Source of the DNA: Saprospiraceae bacterium
GTDB taxonomy: Bacteria > Bacteroidota > Bacteroidia > Chitinophagales > Saprospiraceae
DNA: 40,074 nt
Assembly: GCA_020627785.1 (NCBI GenBank)
Contig: JAHDGF010000046.1
Span: 1-40,074, forward strand
Direction: 5' to 3'
Position numbers and translations under genes: made by a program. The notes under the pieces are model-generated. The model had not been told where the DNA came from and ran no database searches. It was given only the letters and a program-made list of their open reading frames with translations. Positions 1 to 8,267 of this stretch are shown one piece after another; the stretch's first letter is position 1; each line of letters opens with the position of its first letter.

Positions 1-91
1 ATAAATTTAAAAAGTTACTAAATATTTATTGACACACTTTTTTGGATAGTCTCTTAGAATTCAGTGGATAATAATTATAATTTCAAGCAAA

Positions 92-1018
92 CTATAAGCC
101 CAATTTTTTCCTTAATCCTTCATCCTGTAGTCCATGTTTATTCCAATAGTCAAGCATCATTGATTCCTTTAAAGTTGCAATGGTCATTCGCTTTTTCTGA
201 TCAAAAACTGAAGGATATTCATCTGTCCACCCAACAATTTGATGCGGAAAACTTGATTCAAAAACTATTTTCAAAGTTCGTTGTAGACTTGGGTAAGTAA
301 TCACATATTCTTTAAGGTTACTTCCATTAAATTCTTTTCCTTCATAAGACTTTATCTCCGCAGTAGCCTTGAAAGGCCTAGTCTCTTTGTGTATTAAACG
401 CAGATAGCTCATGGAAGGAATTAATTCTATCGATCCTTCTGGCAAAAGCTTAGAATCCATTCTGATCAAAGTATACAATTCATCTTCTAATAAACTCGCT
501 TTGACTTTATTCTCTTCATCTCCTTCTTGTTCAAAATAACTGAAAAGGGTAGAGACATATTGATTGCCCCTCAGATTTAATTGGGAAAAAGTTTGACCAC
601 ACCATTCGAGGGAACTTGAAGATACCTTAGGCGTATGTGGAAATTGCTTTCTATTAATCGGAGTAAATAAACTAGTAGACATGGTGTAATCATATACTCC
701 TGTCGTGAATTTTTTTACTCTAATATTTTTAAGAACCGTCGTCGAATTCTTACTTGCATTCGTTTCGTTTTTTACCTGCTTATCAAGTAAAAAAGGTTCA
801 GTTACCCAGATTGCTGTTAGATTTCCTTCATGTACTGCATTGTATCTATTTTGCTTAAGCTCATAGACATTGACCTCCGCCTGACCAGATCCATATTGCT
901 TCATTACTTGATCAATGTTTGGAGAAATACCTTTGGTCTCTGGTTGTGCACATGAGGCTTGTGCCATGATTAAAAGAATACCTGTTGCCAGATAGAAAGT
1001 TTGGATTATTTTATTCAT
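92..1018 (-). CDS. Exported protein of a Bacteroidota family often labelled 'septum formation inhibitor Maf'
   Basis: 308 residues with an ATG start. The N-terminus is a hydrophobic export signal (about residues 5-22) with a Cys at 23 in the context QASC; this is a poor lipobox, so either lipidation or ordinary signal-peptidase cleavage is possible. The body contains YELKQNRY (52-59), WVTEPF (71-76) and SSLEWCGQ (135-142), a pattern I recall from periplasmic/outer-membrane Bacteroidota proteins that databases often call 'septum formation inhibitor Maf'. None of the Maf nucleotide pyrophosphatase motifs are visible and the protein is exported, so that label should not be used to infer function. 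The gene stands alone, divergent from the MBOAT gene across a 100-bp gap. No terminator is recognisable in bases 1-91. Function unknown. Confidence 0.8.
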   Translation of the reverse strand: MNKIIQTFYLATGILLIMAQASCAQPETKGISPNIDQVMKQYGSGQAEVNVYELKQNRYNAVHEGNLTAIWVTEPFLLDKQVKNETNASKNSTTVLKNIRVKKFTTGVYDYTMSTSLFTPINRKQFPHTPKVSSSSLEWCGQTFSQLNLRGNQYVSTLFSYFEQEGDEENKVKASLLEDELYTLIRMDSKLLPEGSIELIPSMSYLRLIHKETRPFKATAEIKSYEGKEFNGSNLKEYVITYPSLQRTLKIVFESSFPHQIVGWTDEYPSVFDQKKRMTIATLKESMMLDYWNKHGLQDEGLRKKLGL

Positions 1019-1118
1019 AGTACATTAACATCAAAGTATTCTGCTTTGTTTTGACTAAACTAATTTTCTATACTTTATTGTTGTTGTTATATTTTGCTCT
1101 ATTTTCGGGCTTCTAGAT

Positions 1119-2537
1119 ATGGTATTTAGTTCAACAACATTCTTAATTTATTTTTTGCCAATCTTTCTGTTGGTGTATCAATGGCTTCCATCTAATCGAA
1201 TTAAGAATGTCTGGTTCCTATCAACAAGTATTTTTTTCTATGCATGGGGTGCACCGAAATTTGTTTTTATACTGCTTGCCTCGACCATCATAGATTTTTT
1301 CTTAGTGAAGACTTTACATGATTCAGAAGATTCAGGGAAAAGAAAACGGTTTTTAATTTTATCCTTATGCCTAAATCTTGGCTTGCTGGCCTACTTTAAA
1401 TACGCCAATTTTTTTGTAGAAAACGCGCAGCAGTTACTCTCTTCCCTAGGGTTCGAAACTTTTACTTGGGTTAAAGTGCTTTTGCCGATTGGAATTAGTT
1501 TTTACACTTTTCAGACTTTGACATATTCCATAGATGTTTATCGAAGGAAAGCAACGCCACTAAAAAATGTCAGTGATTACCTTTTATACATCATGATGTT
1601 TCCGCAACTCATTGCCGGGCCTATTGTTCGATACAATGAAATTGCACAACAACTCACCGATCGAAAGATTTTGAGTCATAGTCAATTGCAAGGGTTTTTT
1701 AGATTTAGTATGGGCCTTTTTAAAAAAGTCATTATTGCTAACACTCTAGGTTCTGTTATTGAACCATATTTCTCTAACATTGAAGCATTGAATCCAGGCA
1801 TGGCATGGGTGGTTATTTTTGGCTATGCCTTTCAGATTTACTTTGATTTTTCTGGCTACTCTGACATGGCAATCGGGATAGGAAAAATGGCAGGCTTTAA
1901 ATTCCCTGAAAATTTTAATAGCCCGTACATCTCAAGCTCAATTACAGAATTTTGGAAACGATGGCACATGACCTTAGGGACTTGGATGCGAGATTACTTG
2001 TATATTCCTTTAGGGGGAAATCGTGTAAATTCTAAAGGCAGACTCTACTTTAATCTGTCTTTTGTTTTTCTAATGTCTGGTCTCTGGCACGGGGCGTCCT
2101 GGAATTTTATTCTATGGGGAATTTTTCATGGTTTGTTTTTAATTTTAGACCGCCTCTTCTTGAGTAATTTTTTAAAATCGATGCCAAAAATCCTAAGCGT
2201 TTGGTTGACCTTTATGATTGTCACCTTAAGCTGGGTAATTTTCAAAATAGAAGACCTGTCTCAAGCGTATTTGTTTTATCAGAAATTATTTACCTTTTCT
2301 AATTTCGAAATTTACAATGTTGGAGGAGGTGCAATGATCGCCTTTGCGCTATCCATAATTTTTGGTTTCTCAGCCTTGACTAAAATTGGAAAAAAGTGTG
2401 AAATTTTTCTTTTAAAGGATCACCAAAAGCTTGGTTTTGTATTGCTGAAAACTAGCTCTAGCTTATTAATCTGCTGGGTCTGTTTAATTGAGCTTACAAC
2501 CAGCAGTTTTAATCCATTCATTTACTTTAGATTTTAA
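1119..2537 (+). CDS. MBOAT-family membrane O-acyltransferase (AlgI/DltB-like)
   Basis: 472 residues with about ten or more hydrophobic segments. The hallmark MBOAT block is present: FWKRWHMTLGTWMRDYLYIP followed by the membrane segment with the catalytic-type histidine in SGLWHGASWNF (His324). Upstream, LPIGISFYTFQ and MMFPQLIAGPIVRY are typical of the AlgI subgroup. Family members move an acyl group, usually acetyl, across the inner membrane for transfer to an exopolysaccharide or other envelope polymer. The gene directly downstream, 4 bp away, encodes an SGNH/AlgX-like protein, the usual periplasmic partner, so the two probably form one O-acylation unit. The acceptor cannot be read from the sequence because no polysaccharide synthesis genes flank the pair. 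The family call is firm; the substrate is unknown. Confidence 0.93.
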   Translation: MVFSSTTFLIYFLPIFLLVYQWLPSNRIKNVWFLSTSIFFYAWGAPKFVFILLASTIIDFFLVKTLHDSEDSGKRKRFLILSLCLNLGLLAYFKYANFFVENAQQLLSSLGFETFTWVKVLLPIGISFYTFQTLTYSIDVYRRKATPLKNVSDYLLYIMMFPQLIAGPIVRYNEIAQQLTDRKILSHSQLQGFFRFSMGLFKKVIIANTLGSVIEPYFSNIEALNPGMAWVVIFGYAFQIYFDFSGYSDMAIGIGKMAGFKFPENFNSPYISSSITEFWKRWHMTLGTWMRDYLYIPLGGNRVNSKGRLYFNLSFVFLMSGLWHGASWNFILWGIFHGLFLILDRLFLSNFLKSMPKILSVWLTFMIVTLSWVIFKIEDLSQAYLFYQKLFTFSNFEIYNVGGGAMIAFALSIIFGFSALTKIGKKCEIFLLKDHQKLGFVLLKTSSSLLICWVCLIELTTSSFNPFIYFRF

Positions 2538-2541
2538 TGGT

Positions 2542-3678
2542 ATGAATGTGACTCATAAAATAATTTGGAATGGATTGCTTCTTTTACTGGTTTTTGTGAC
2601 CTACAAAAGTAGCTTGGTCTTAGGAGTGCCTTCTAAATTGAAGGGAGCTTATGCTCAAGAGACAAAAGGTGATTTCACCTCGGATGAATATTTTAATGGT
2701 AAAGCTCAAGCCAAATTTGATAGGCTAAGCCAACAGAATTTTTTCGGTCATGACTTATGGGTGACTTTACACAATGAATGGGATTACAGAATATGGAATC
2801 ACTTGAACGTGCATGAGGTAGTCGTAGGAGAAGATGGGTACTTATTTGAACAGAGCTACATTGATAATTTATATGGTATTCATCGCTTTGCGCAAATGGA
2901 GCGATTGGAAGAAAGAAAGGAAAATATTGTTTTTACAGATTCTCTACTAAAGACTAAGTCTAAACAACTGGTATTTCTTTTGATGCCAGCGAAATCATTT
3001 TTATACCCGGATAAAATTAGTGGTTATAAAAATGAATTTGTGCCGGACAAACACATTCATGATGATTTTTTGAAATTTGCGAAAGCGAATGAAATCAAAG
3101 TACTCAACTTTTTAGATTATTTTCAAAACCATAAATTAGGCCATCCTGCATTCCCCAAACAAGGTATTCATCTCAGTAAATATGCTGAAACAATGGTGCT
3201 CGATTCTCTTTTGTCTTTTCTTGAAGCAGAGACGGCGTTGGATTTATATGATTACGAATTTACGGATATCGAAATGAGTCAACAGCCAAGAGGTAGGGAT
3301 GATGACATTGGTCAAGTCCTGAATCTTATCAATCCAATTCCATTAACCGAAGAATTAGCTTACAGGGAGTTCAAATTTAATAGGGTAGATACTTTAAATA
3401 CGCCGGACGTATTAGTTATCGGAGATAGTTCGTTTTGGGGAATTTATCCAAATATTTCTAATTATTATCTTTTTGGGAATCATGAATTTTGGTATCGAAA
3501 AAATGAAATGTTTTCAATAGATATCACAACACAGATGTACACTGATCCGCAAATTTGTCTAGCATCTATTGAGAAATTTGATTACGTATTTATCATGATA
3601 AATAACACGGATGTAGACTTCGTAGGTTGGAATTATTTTGAAAAAGTTAAGTCTGAATTTTTGAAAGGCCTAGAATAA
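2542..3678 (+). CDS. SGNH-hydrolase-like (AlgX/AlgJ-type) acyltransferase partner protein
   Basis: 378 residues from the ATG at 2542, four bases after the MBOAT stop. An in-frame ATG at 2488 exists but would place the N-terminus inside the MBOAT coding region and ahead of the natural signal/anchor segment (about residues 8-27), so 2542 is preferred. Visible features are GEDGYLF in the N-terminal third, a KQLVFLLMPAKSFLYP strand, GIHLSKY with His210, and VIGDSSFWG with Gly294-Asp295-Ser296, matching the His and GDS blocks of the AlgX/AlgJ SGNH fold. By analogy it would act in the periplasm, receiving acyl groups from the MBOAT protein and passing them to a glycan. Divergence from AlgX is large, so the acceptor and exact chemistry are inferred. 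Confidence 0.8.
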   Translation: MNVTHKIIWNGLLLLLVFVTYKSSLVLGVPSKLKGAYAQETKGDFTSDEYFNGKAQAKFDRLSQQNFFGHDLWVTLHNEWDYRIWNHLNVHEVVVGEDGYLFEQSYIDNLYGIHRFAQMERLEERKENIVFTDSLLKTKSKQLVFLLMPAKSFLYPDKISGYKNEFVPDKHIHDDFLKFAKANEIKVLNFLDYFQNHKLGHPAFPKQGIHLSKYAETMVLDSLLSFLEAETALDLYDYEFTDIEMSQQPRGRDDDIGQVLNLINPIPLTEELAYREFKFNRVDTLNTPDVLVIGDSSFWGIYPNISNYYLFGNHEFWYRKNEMFSIDITTQMYTDPQICLASIEKFDYVFIMINNTDVDFVGWNYFEKVKSEFLKGLE

Positions 3679-3747
3679 CGTTCTATTAACGATTTCAAAA
3701 GACTTATTAACAAGGCTACACTCGATCTTAGAGTAAAATTAGTAGCT

Positions 3748-4449
3748 ATGAAAACATTATTATTATTTCTCGGAATTTTTACAACGCCACTTTTCCTTTC
3801 TGCTAATTATTCATTAGATAATGGAAGGTACTTTAATCATCGATTAGATAAGAAAGTGAAGGTGGACTGTGACGCTAGATCAATTGAAATTAAAGGACTG
3901 ACTCATTATAATTGGGTGCGCTTTCGCAAATTTGGACCAGGAAAATTCTCGGACCGTCGAGGCAATCACGTCAGAGTAATCGGAAGAAACTCTTTTGAGT
4001 TTATTCCTAGACGAGGCCCTCGGGTTGTTTTTCACAGAGACAACATTGGTGCACAGTGGAATCACAGTTATAATCATAGAAATGTCGGATGTACCTCTGC
4101 TTGTGGGGCCAATTGTTCCATACATAGAGGACAAGGCCAACGAGGTTATGACGATAGATACGATGACAGATATGATCGTAGGAATGGTTATGACAGTTTT
4201 GCAACACTTGAAGGTGTATGGGCTTCAAGTCAATTCGATACAGAAGTCATCATAGAAAATACCTCTGAAGGATTACGAGCTAAGTTTTTAGGTTCTAATA
4301 GAAGTTGGACCTACTATGTAAATGATCTCTATGATAAAGATGAGTATGTTGATGATCGAGGCAATCGATACGTTCGCAGAAGCAACAGAGAGTTGGTCTG
4401 GTATCCTTCGAAAGGAGGCAGTCCAATCGTCTTGACTCGACTACGATAG
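3748..4449 (+). CDS. Secreted Arg/Tyr-rich protein of unknown function
   Basis: 233 residues with a clear signal peptide (about 1-19, cleavage near LSAN). The mature part has three sections. The first is a basic beta-rich N-terminal domain (about 40-98). The second is a short linker with Cys115, Cys119 and Cys123 spaced C-x3-C-x3-C, followed by a low-complexity DDRYDDRYDRR run (135-145). The third is a C-terminal domain beginning LEGVWASSQFDTEV (about 154-233) that resembles small 'how much is produced/measured' beta-sheet domains of secreted Bacteroidota proteins. I do not recognise a named family. It lies 69 bp after the SGNH gene and ends in a strong intrinsic terminator, so it could be a separate unit or the end of the acylation operon. 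No enzymatic motif is visible. Confidence 0.78.
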   Translation: MKTLLLFLGIFTTPLFLSANYSLDNGRYFNHRLDKKVKVDCDARSIEIKGLTHYNWVRFRKFGPGKFSDRRGNHVRVIGRNSFEFIPRRGPRVVFHRDNIGAQWNHSYNHRNVGCTSACGANCSIHRGQGQRGYDDRYDDRYDRRNGYDSFATLEGVWASSQFDTEVIIENTSEGLRAKFLGSNRSWTYYVNDLYDKDEYVDDRGNRYVRRSNRELVWYPSKGGSPIVLTRLR

Positions 4450-4490
4450 AAAATATTAAGATGGTTTCAATGATTTATGCTTAATAGGAA

Positions 4491-4521
4491 TCTCTCCCGA
4501 TGTGCCGGGAGGGATTTTTTT
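4491..4521 (+). terminator. Rho-independent terminator after the secreted Arg/Tyr-rich gene
   Basis: Nine-base-pair stem (4491-4499 with 4506-4514, one T-G wobble, core CTCCCG/CGGGAG), a 6-nt loop, then seven T on the plus strand (4515-4521). The T-tract overlaps the stop codon of the converging apbE gene. There is no T-run on the other side, so it acts on plus-strand transcription only. Confidence 0.85.
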
Positions 4522-5560
4522 ATTCGTGCAAATAGGATTTAAATCCTGTGGTAAAAACACTCGTAAGCTTGTCCCCATCCGAACTAATAAAACATGCTTC
4601 TATTTCTGCATTACTTTCAGCATGCTTTAAACTTTCTTCCAATCCCATAACCATATAAGCTGTGGCAAAAGCATCTGCATACATACACTCGCTGTGAATA
4701 ACAGAGACGCCAAGCAAAGTAGTCACCTCAGGATAGCCAGTTAGTGGATTTAATTCATGACCATACTTTTTTCCATCGACCTCATAGAAATTTCGATAGT
4801 TGCCTGAGGAAGCCATGGAGGTGTTTTCTAAAGCAACGACCCATTCTAATGAATTGAGCGCAGCTTCTGATTCCGGTTTATTGATTCCTATTTTCCAGGT
4901 TTCACCTTTATCGTTTACGCCACGAGTATGTACTTCGCCGCCGATTTCAACCATGAAATTCCGAATGCCCTTAGACCATAAAGTCTGAGCTAAAAAATCT
5001 ACCGCATAACCTTTGGCGATGGCACTAAAATCAAGAGCCATATTTTTATTCGGCTTTTCTAGCAGCCGTCGATTTTCCTTTTTTTGAATCTTTAATTTTG
5101 ATAGCCCCACAGATTTCATCATATCTTCAATGGCTAGACTATCTGCTTTTTCTACGGCCTTCTTTTCAGTATACCCGAATCCCCAATAATTGACCAGAGG
5201 CATTACCGTAGGGTCAAATTTACCTTTCGTATCTTCATAAATCAAGGCAGAAATATCTACATTCTTAAGGAAGTGTGCCGTTGGGAAATGGTGTTGAGGA
5301 AAGCTCATCGTATCAACTGATTGATTAAATAAGCTGATGGTTGATTCTGGTTCATAGGTTGAGACCGCAGCATTGATGCTCACAAGAATTGAATCTACTT
5401 CCGTTTTGCTTATAGTAGCCTCTTCCTTCTTCTCGTATTTGATGGAATAGGTGGTGCCCATAGTTTTCCCTTTGATTAGCTCATAATCTGCCTTGGTAGT
5501 TACAGTTTCTGAAAATTTGCAAGAGCCAAGTAACAGTAGGAAAAAAATAAATGTGCGCAT
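4520..5560 (-). CDS. apbE: FAD:protein FMN transferase (ApbE family) lipoprotein
   Basis: 346 residues. The N-terminus is a lipoprotein signal with lipobox LLGSC (Cys14), placing it at the periplasmic face. Family motifs appear in order: KTMGTTYSIKY (32-42), DFSAIAKGYAVD (177-188), the glycine motif VEIGGEVH (204-211), SMASSGNYRNF (248-258), HELNPLTGYP (268-277) and YADAFATAYMVMG (294-306). ApbE proteins use FAD as donor to attach FMN covalently to Ser/Thr of partner flavoproteins such as Nqr/Rnf subunits and FMN-binding-domain proteins. No flavinylation target lies in this window. The gene is separated from the upstream minus-strand operon by an intrinsic terminator, so it probably has its own promoter in the 44-bp gap, though I see no good -7 box there. 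Confidence 0.94.
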   Translation of the reverse strand: MRTFIFFLLLLGSCKFSETVTTKADYELIKGKTMGTTYSIKYEKKEEATISKTEVDSILVSINAAVSTYEPESTISLFNQSVDTMSFPQHHFPTAHFLKNVDISALIYEDTKGKFDPTVMPLVNYWGFGYTEKKAVEKADSLAIEDMMKSVGLSKLKIQKKENRRLLEKPNKNMALDFSAIAKGYAVDFLAQTLWSKGIRNFMVEIGGEVHTRGVNDKGETWKIGINKPESEAALNSLEWVVALENTSMASSGNYRNFYEVDGKKYGHELNPLTGYPEVTTLLGVSVIHSECMYADAFATAYMVMGLEESLKHAESNAEIEACFISSDGDKLTSVFTTGFKSYLHE

Positions 5561-5572
5561 AAAGTAGGGTAT

Positions 5573-5599
5573 AAAAAAAGCCCCGAATCATCGGGGCTT
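5573..5599 (-). terminator. Rho-independent terminator of the yidC-gpsA-coiled-coil operon
   Basis: Read on the minus strand: a perfect 9-bp stem AAGCCCCGA/TCGGGGCTT with a 4-nt loop, then a run of T (complement of A5573-A5579). It lies 5 bp past the stop of the PspA-like gene and before the apbE start, so it ends the upstream minus-strand transcript. Confidence 0.88.
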
Positions 5600-5604
5600 A
5601 TATC

Positions 5605-6612
5605 TTAGTCAAATAATCCTTCGTAGTCGTTTTCACTTGTCCCTCGATCTCTGTATTCTATTTCTCTTCTCTCTTCATTAAGGTCCAAAGTTTCTTCGTT
5701 TTTCTCAGCACCTCCCAACAAGAGTAGGGTGCTCTTCTTCTCATACTCCTGTAACATCTTCAATCCCTTCTCTTCAAACATACCGTTTTGTAAATCAATG
5801 GAATTCATGAAGTCTGAAGACATTTCCATAAATTGTTCCATCTCACCAACCTTGTTGGATACATCATCTGCAATATGCTCCATCGCTTGATCAAACATTG
5901 CTCTTCTGTCCGGATCTCCTTTGATGATGCTCATGGCTGATTTCATCGCCGAGTTGGATGCCTTAATGGCCTTATACTCTTGTTCCTTTACTCTCACCTG
6001 ATCTTTGGTGTCTTCTAGAAGTATCTCAGAATTGGAATACATCTTAGTTAATACCTTATATAATACAGCCATCTTTTTGTGAAGGGCTACATATTTACCA
6101 TTTGATTCTTTAAGTCTGGCAGCTTTTCTCGTCGCCAATACCAACTGACTCTCTTGCCCTTGTTTCTTTGCCCGTTGAGCCATCAACATATTATTCTCAA
6201 TCTCTTTGTTGTTGTCTTCAACCATGGTCTTAATCTTCCGCATCTGACCTTTCAACCCACCGATCTGCTTGCCCATCTTTTTTAGGTTGTCTTCTAAATC
6301 AGAGATATAGTTCTTAAGAATCCCAATAGGGTCAATGGTAACAAAGATTCCTGTGATCTTTCGCATGACACTTTGGTACATGTAAGAAATCAAAGTTCTG
6401 GTCTTACCATCAATGGCCATATAGGCTATGACACCTAAAACACCTAATCCAACAACGGTACCTAAGGTAGAACCGGTCAAGAATCCGATCAAAGCTTTTC
6501 CAAAGGTCAAGCCTGCCCAAGCCATGACGCCTAGAATACCTAGTAAAAATATGCCACCAGTGACTCCCTCTGGCTTACTCCAAAATGATTTTTTGCTCCC
6601 TCTTGTTGCCAT
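5605..6612 (-). CDS. Two-TM coiled-coil protein resembling PspA/IM30
   Basis: 335 residues. After a short basic N-terminus come two closely spaced hydrophobic segments (about 18-40 and 48-70). The remainder is long, charged and helical, with heptad-like coiled-coil sequence (about 95-290) and an acidic Arg/Glu-rich tail. The helical core, with repeated KKMGKQIGGLKGQMRK-like stretches and LVLATRKAARLKE, resembles PspA/IM30 (ESCRT-III-like) proteins, but PspA is normally soluble and shorter (about 220-230 residues), so this is at best a membrane-anchored relative. It is the last gene of the yidC-gpsA transcript, 15 bp after another coiled-coil gene. A role in membrane maintenance or stress is inferred from shape and neighbours only. 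Confidence 0.75.
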   Translation of the reverse strand: MATRGSKKSFWSKPEGVTGGIFLLGILGVMAWAGLTFGKALIGFLTGSTLGTVVGLGVLGVIAYMAIDGKTRTLISYMYQSVMRKITGIFVTIDPIGILKNYISDLEDNLKKMGKQIGGLKGQMRKIKTMVEDNNKEIENNMLMAQRAKKQGQESQLVLATRKAARLKESNGKYVALHKKMAVLYKVLTKMYSNSEILLEDTKDQVRVKEQEYKAIKASNSAMKSAMSIIKGDPDRRAMFDQAMEHIADDVSNKVGEMEQFMEMSSDFMNSIDLQNGMFEEKGLKMLQEYEKKSTLLLLGGAEKNEETLDLNEERREIEYRDRGTSENDYEGLFD

Positions 6613-6627
6613 TTATATATACGTTTA

Positions 6628-7179
6628 TTACAAATATAAGTTTATGAGTTCAATATCCTTCTTTATTATATCCGTAATTGTGGTATAAGAGTTCCTAAAT
6701 CGCTCTTTTGTTCCATCAATTTTTGCCTGAGCGGCGTCAATATCTGTATCTACATTGTCGATTTTTTCCTGATATGTGACGATTTCACGCTCTAATTCAG
6801 AGATTTTCCGCTTATTCTCAGAGATTCTCTCCTCAAGCTGAGCAATCATAGATTCTCTACTATTTACATTCTTGTCGATCTGAGACTTTAATGCTTCAGT
6901 GAAATTTGCCCCTTCAGATTGCAAGACTCCTAAATATCTATTAGCACTACTGATTAATTTCTGTTTGGTCAATCCCATGGTCTTACCCGTCGCAAAAGCT
7001 GATTTAAAGCTGGTAGTTTCATCCATCGCCAGCTCTTTCATAGAACCCACGGCTGCTTTAAATTTCAAATACTCAAAATCACTACTATGCGAACCGACCA
7101 TTGCCTTTAATAAGGCACGGGTTGATTTCTCGTCTAGGTCATTCTGTGGATTGAATAAGTTGTTTAAATCTATATTCAT
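6628..7179 (-). CDS. Coiled-coil protein of unknown function
   Basis: 183 residues with an ATG start, no signal peptide and no membrane segment. The N-terminal half (about 15-100) is a compact mixed region (SDFEYLKFKAAVGSMKEL, TGKTMGLTKQKLISSANRYL). The C-terminal half (about 105-165) is a strong coiled coil with heptads (IAQLEERISENKRKISELER). I recognise no named family. It sits 14 bp downstream of gpsA and 15 bp upstream of the two-TM PspA-like gene, so it is almost certainly co-translated with both; a soluble partner that assembles with the PspA-like protein is a reasonable guess but unproven. Confidence 0.72.
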   Translation of the reverse strand: MNIDLNNLFNPQNDLDEKSTRALLKAMVGSHSSDFEYLKFKAAVGSMKELAMDETTSFKSAFATGKTMGLTKQKLISSANRYLGVLQSEGANFTEALKSQIDKNVNSRESMIAQLEERISENKRKISELEREIVTYQEKIDNVDTDIDAAQAKIDGTKERFRNSYTTITDIIKKDIELINLYL

Positions 7180-7193
7180 TTTAATTTATTTCT

Positions 7194-8228
7194 TTATATA
7201 TAATCAACGTCTTCTATAAAAGGGTAAGACATCATAAATCTAATGGCCCGCTCAACTTGGACTCCTTCATAAACGACTTGGTAAAGTAAATTCGTTATGG
7301 GAGCATCAATGTCATATTTCTTTGATAGAAGGTGTGCTGCTTTTAGCGTACGAACCCCTTCTGCAAGCTCAACTTGAGTTTCCATGATCTCTTCCAGACT
7401 CTTTCCCGTAGCAACCTTAGTTCCGAAAGTGAAATTTCGACTATCTCCACTGGCTGAGGTAGCTACAAGATCACCCAAGCCTGCTGTTCCTAAGGCGGGC
7501 GTCTTATCTGAACTCATAATATTCAAGAAATAAACCATTTCTCTCATGGCACGAGTTATCAGCAGCCCATATGCGTTTTTTCCAAGATCACTGCCTTGGA
7601 TGATTCCTGCAGCGATTGCAAAAATATTTTTGAAAGCACCGACGAGCTCAGTTCCCATTAATTCATTTGAACTGAAGGTCATAAACTTTGAAGACTTTAA
7701 AACCTTAGCACCTTCTGTGATAACCTCATTGAAAGGTGAGGCAATTACAGTACCGGCAGGTTTACCATCTAATATTTCCCTTGATAAGTTAGGGCCTGCA
7801 ATACAACCCACTCGGATGAGTCCAGTTTCTTGTTTGATGACTTCGCTCATGGTAAAGACATTCTCCTTACTTAACTCTACCTGCTTTAGCTCGAGGTCAT
7901 TAAAATCCGGATAATCTAAACCTTTCGTTCCATGGATGATAAAGTGCTTAGGGCCTAAAAATGGGCTCATAGCCTTCATCACTTTTCTAAATTGATTGGA
8001 AGGTATAACGGGAATAAGTAAATCACATTTTTTACAGACCTCCTCAAGATCGTTTGTTGCCTTTATTCGATCGCTTAAGTTGTGTCCTTTTAGACGGTGA
8101 TCTTTATTGATGGAATCTACGACCTCCTGTCTCCGAGCATAAATTAATACGTCCGAGTTTTCTGAAGCCAGGTAAGCCAGCGTTAATCCAAAGGATCCAG
8201 AACCGATAACCCCAACCGGTTTGCTCAT
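7194..8228 (-). CDS. gpsA: NAD(P)H-dependent glycerol-3-phosphate dehydrogenase
   Basis: 344 residues, the usual length for this family. It reduces dihydroxyacetone phosphate to sn-glycerol-3-phosphate, the backbone for phospholipids, in the cytosol. Visible motifs are the Rossmann GSGSFG (9-14), GTKGLD with Lys102, AGPNLSREI (144-152), the catalytic-lysine block GAFKNIFAIAAG (Lys200), and GLGDLVATSASGDSRNF (250-266) with the substrate-binding Arg-Asn pair. It follows yidC by 32 bp on the same strand and is followed by two coiled-coil genes at 14-15-bp spacing, consistent with an envelope-lipid/membrane operon. A perfect 9-bp inverted repeat lies in the yidC-gpsA junction and may affect its expression. 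Confidence 0.96.
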   Translation of the reverse strand: MSKPVGVIGSGSFGLTLAYLASENSDVLIYARRQEVVDSINKDHRLKGHNLSDRIKATNDLEEVCKKCDLLIPVIPSNQFRKVMKAMSPFLGPKHFIIHGTKGLDYPDFNDLELKQVELSKENVFTMSEVIKQETGLIRVGCIAGPNLSREILDGKPAGTVIASPFNEVITEGAKVLKSSKFMTFSSNELMGTELVGAFKNIFAIAAGIIQGSDLGKNAYGLLITRAMREMVYFLNIMSSDKTPALGTAGLGDLVATSASGDSRNFTFGTKVATGKSLEEIMETQVELAEGVRTLKAAHLLSKKYDIDAPITNLLYQVVYEGVQVERAIRFMMSYPFIEDVDYI

Positions 8229-8244
8229 AAATTATTATCTAGAT

Positions 8245-8267
8245 GAAGTAAACGTTTTGTTTACTTC
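8245..8267. repeat. Perfect inverted repeat across the yidC stop codon
   Basis: GAAGTAAAC (8245-8253), 5-nt spacer, GTTTACTTC (8259-8267), with no mismatch. It includes the yidC stop codon and ends 17 bp before the gpsA start. On the plus strand it is followed by seven T and so looks like a terminator, but no plus-strand gene precedes it. On the minus strand, which is the coding strand here, no T-tract follows, so it is more likely an mRNA hairpin between the two cistrons. Confidence 0.6.

Noticed and set aside
1..91. Possible terminator or gene end at the left edge
   Set aside because: The sequence is AT-rich but shows no stable hairpin. A short plus-strand reading frame (64-300) is only the antisense of the minus-strand gene at 92-1018.
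1088..1095. TATATTTT upstream of the MBOAT gene as a -7 box
   Set aside because: Seven of eight positions match, but no -33 element lies at the proper distance, and such strings are common by chance in this AT-rich gap.
2488..2541. Upstream ATG for the SGNH protein, overlapping the MBOAT gene by 50 bp
   Set aside because: The extra 18 residues are read out of the MBOAT coding frame and displace the signal/anchor segment; the ATG at 2542 is well placed 4 bp after the MBOAT stop.
3880..4255. Overlapping reading frames on both strands inside the secreted Arg/Tyr-rich gene
   Set aside because: They lack signal or domain features and arise from the repeated GAT/CGA/TAT codons of the DDRY region.
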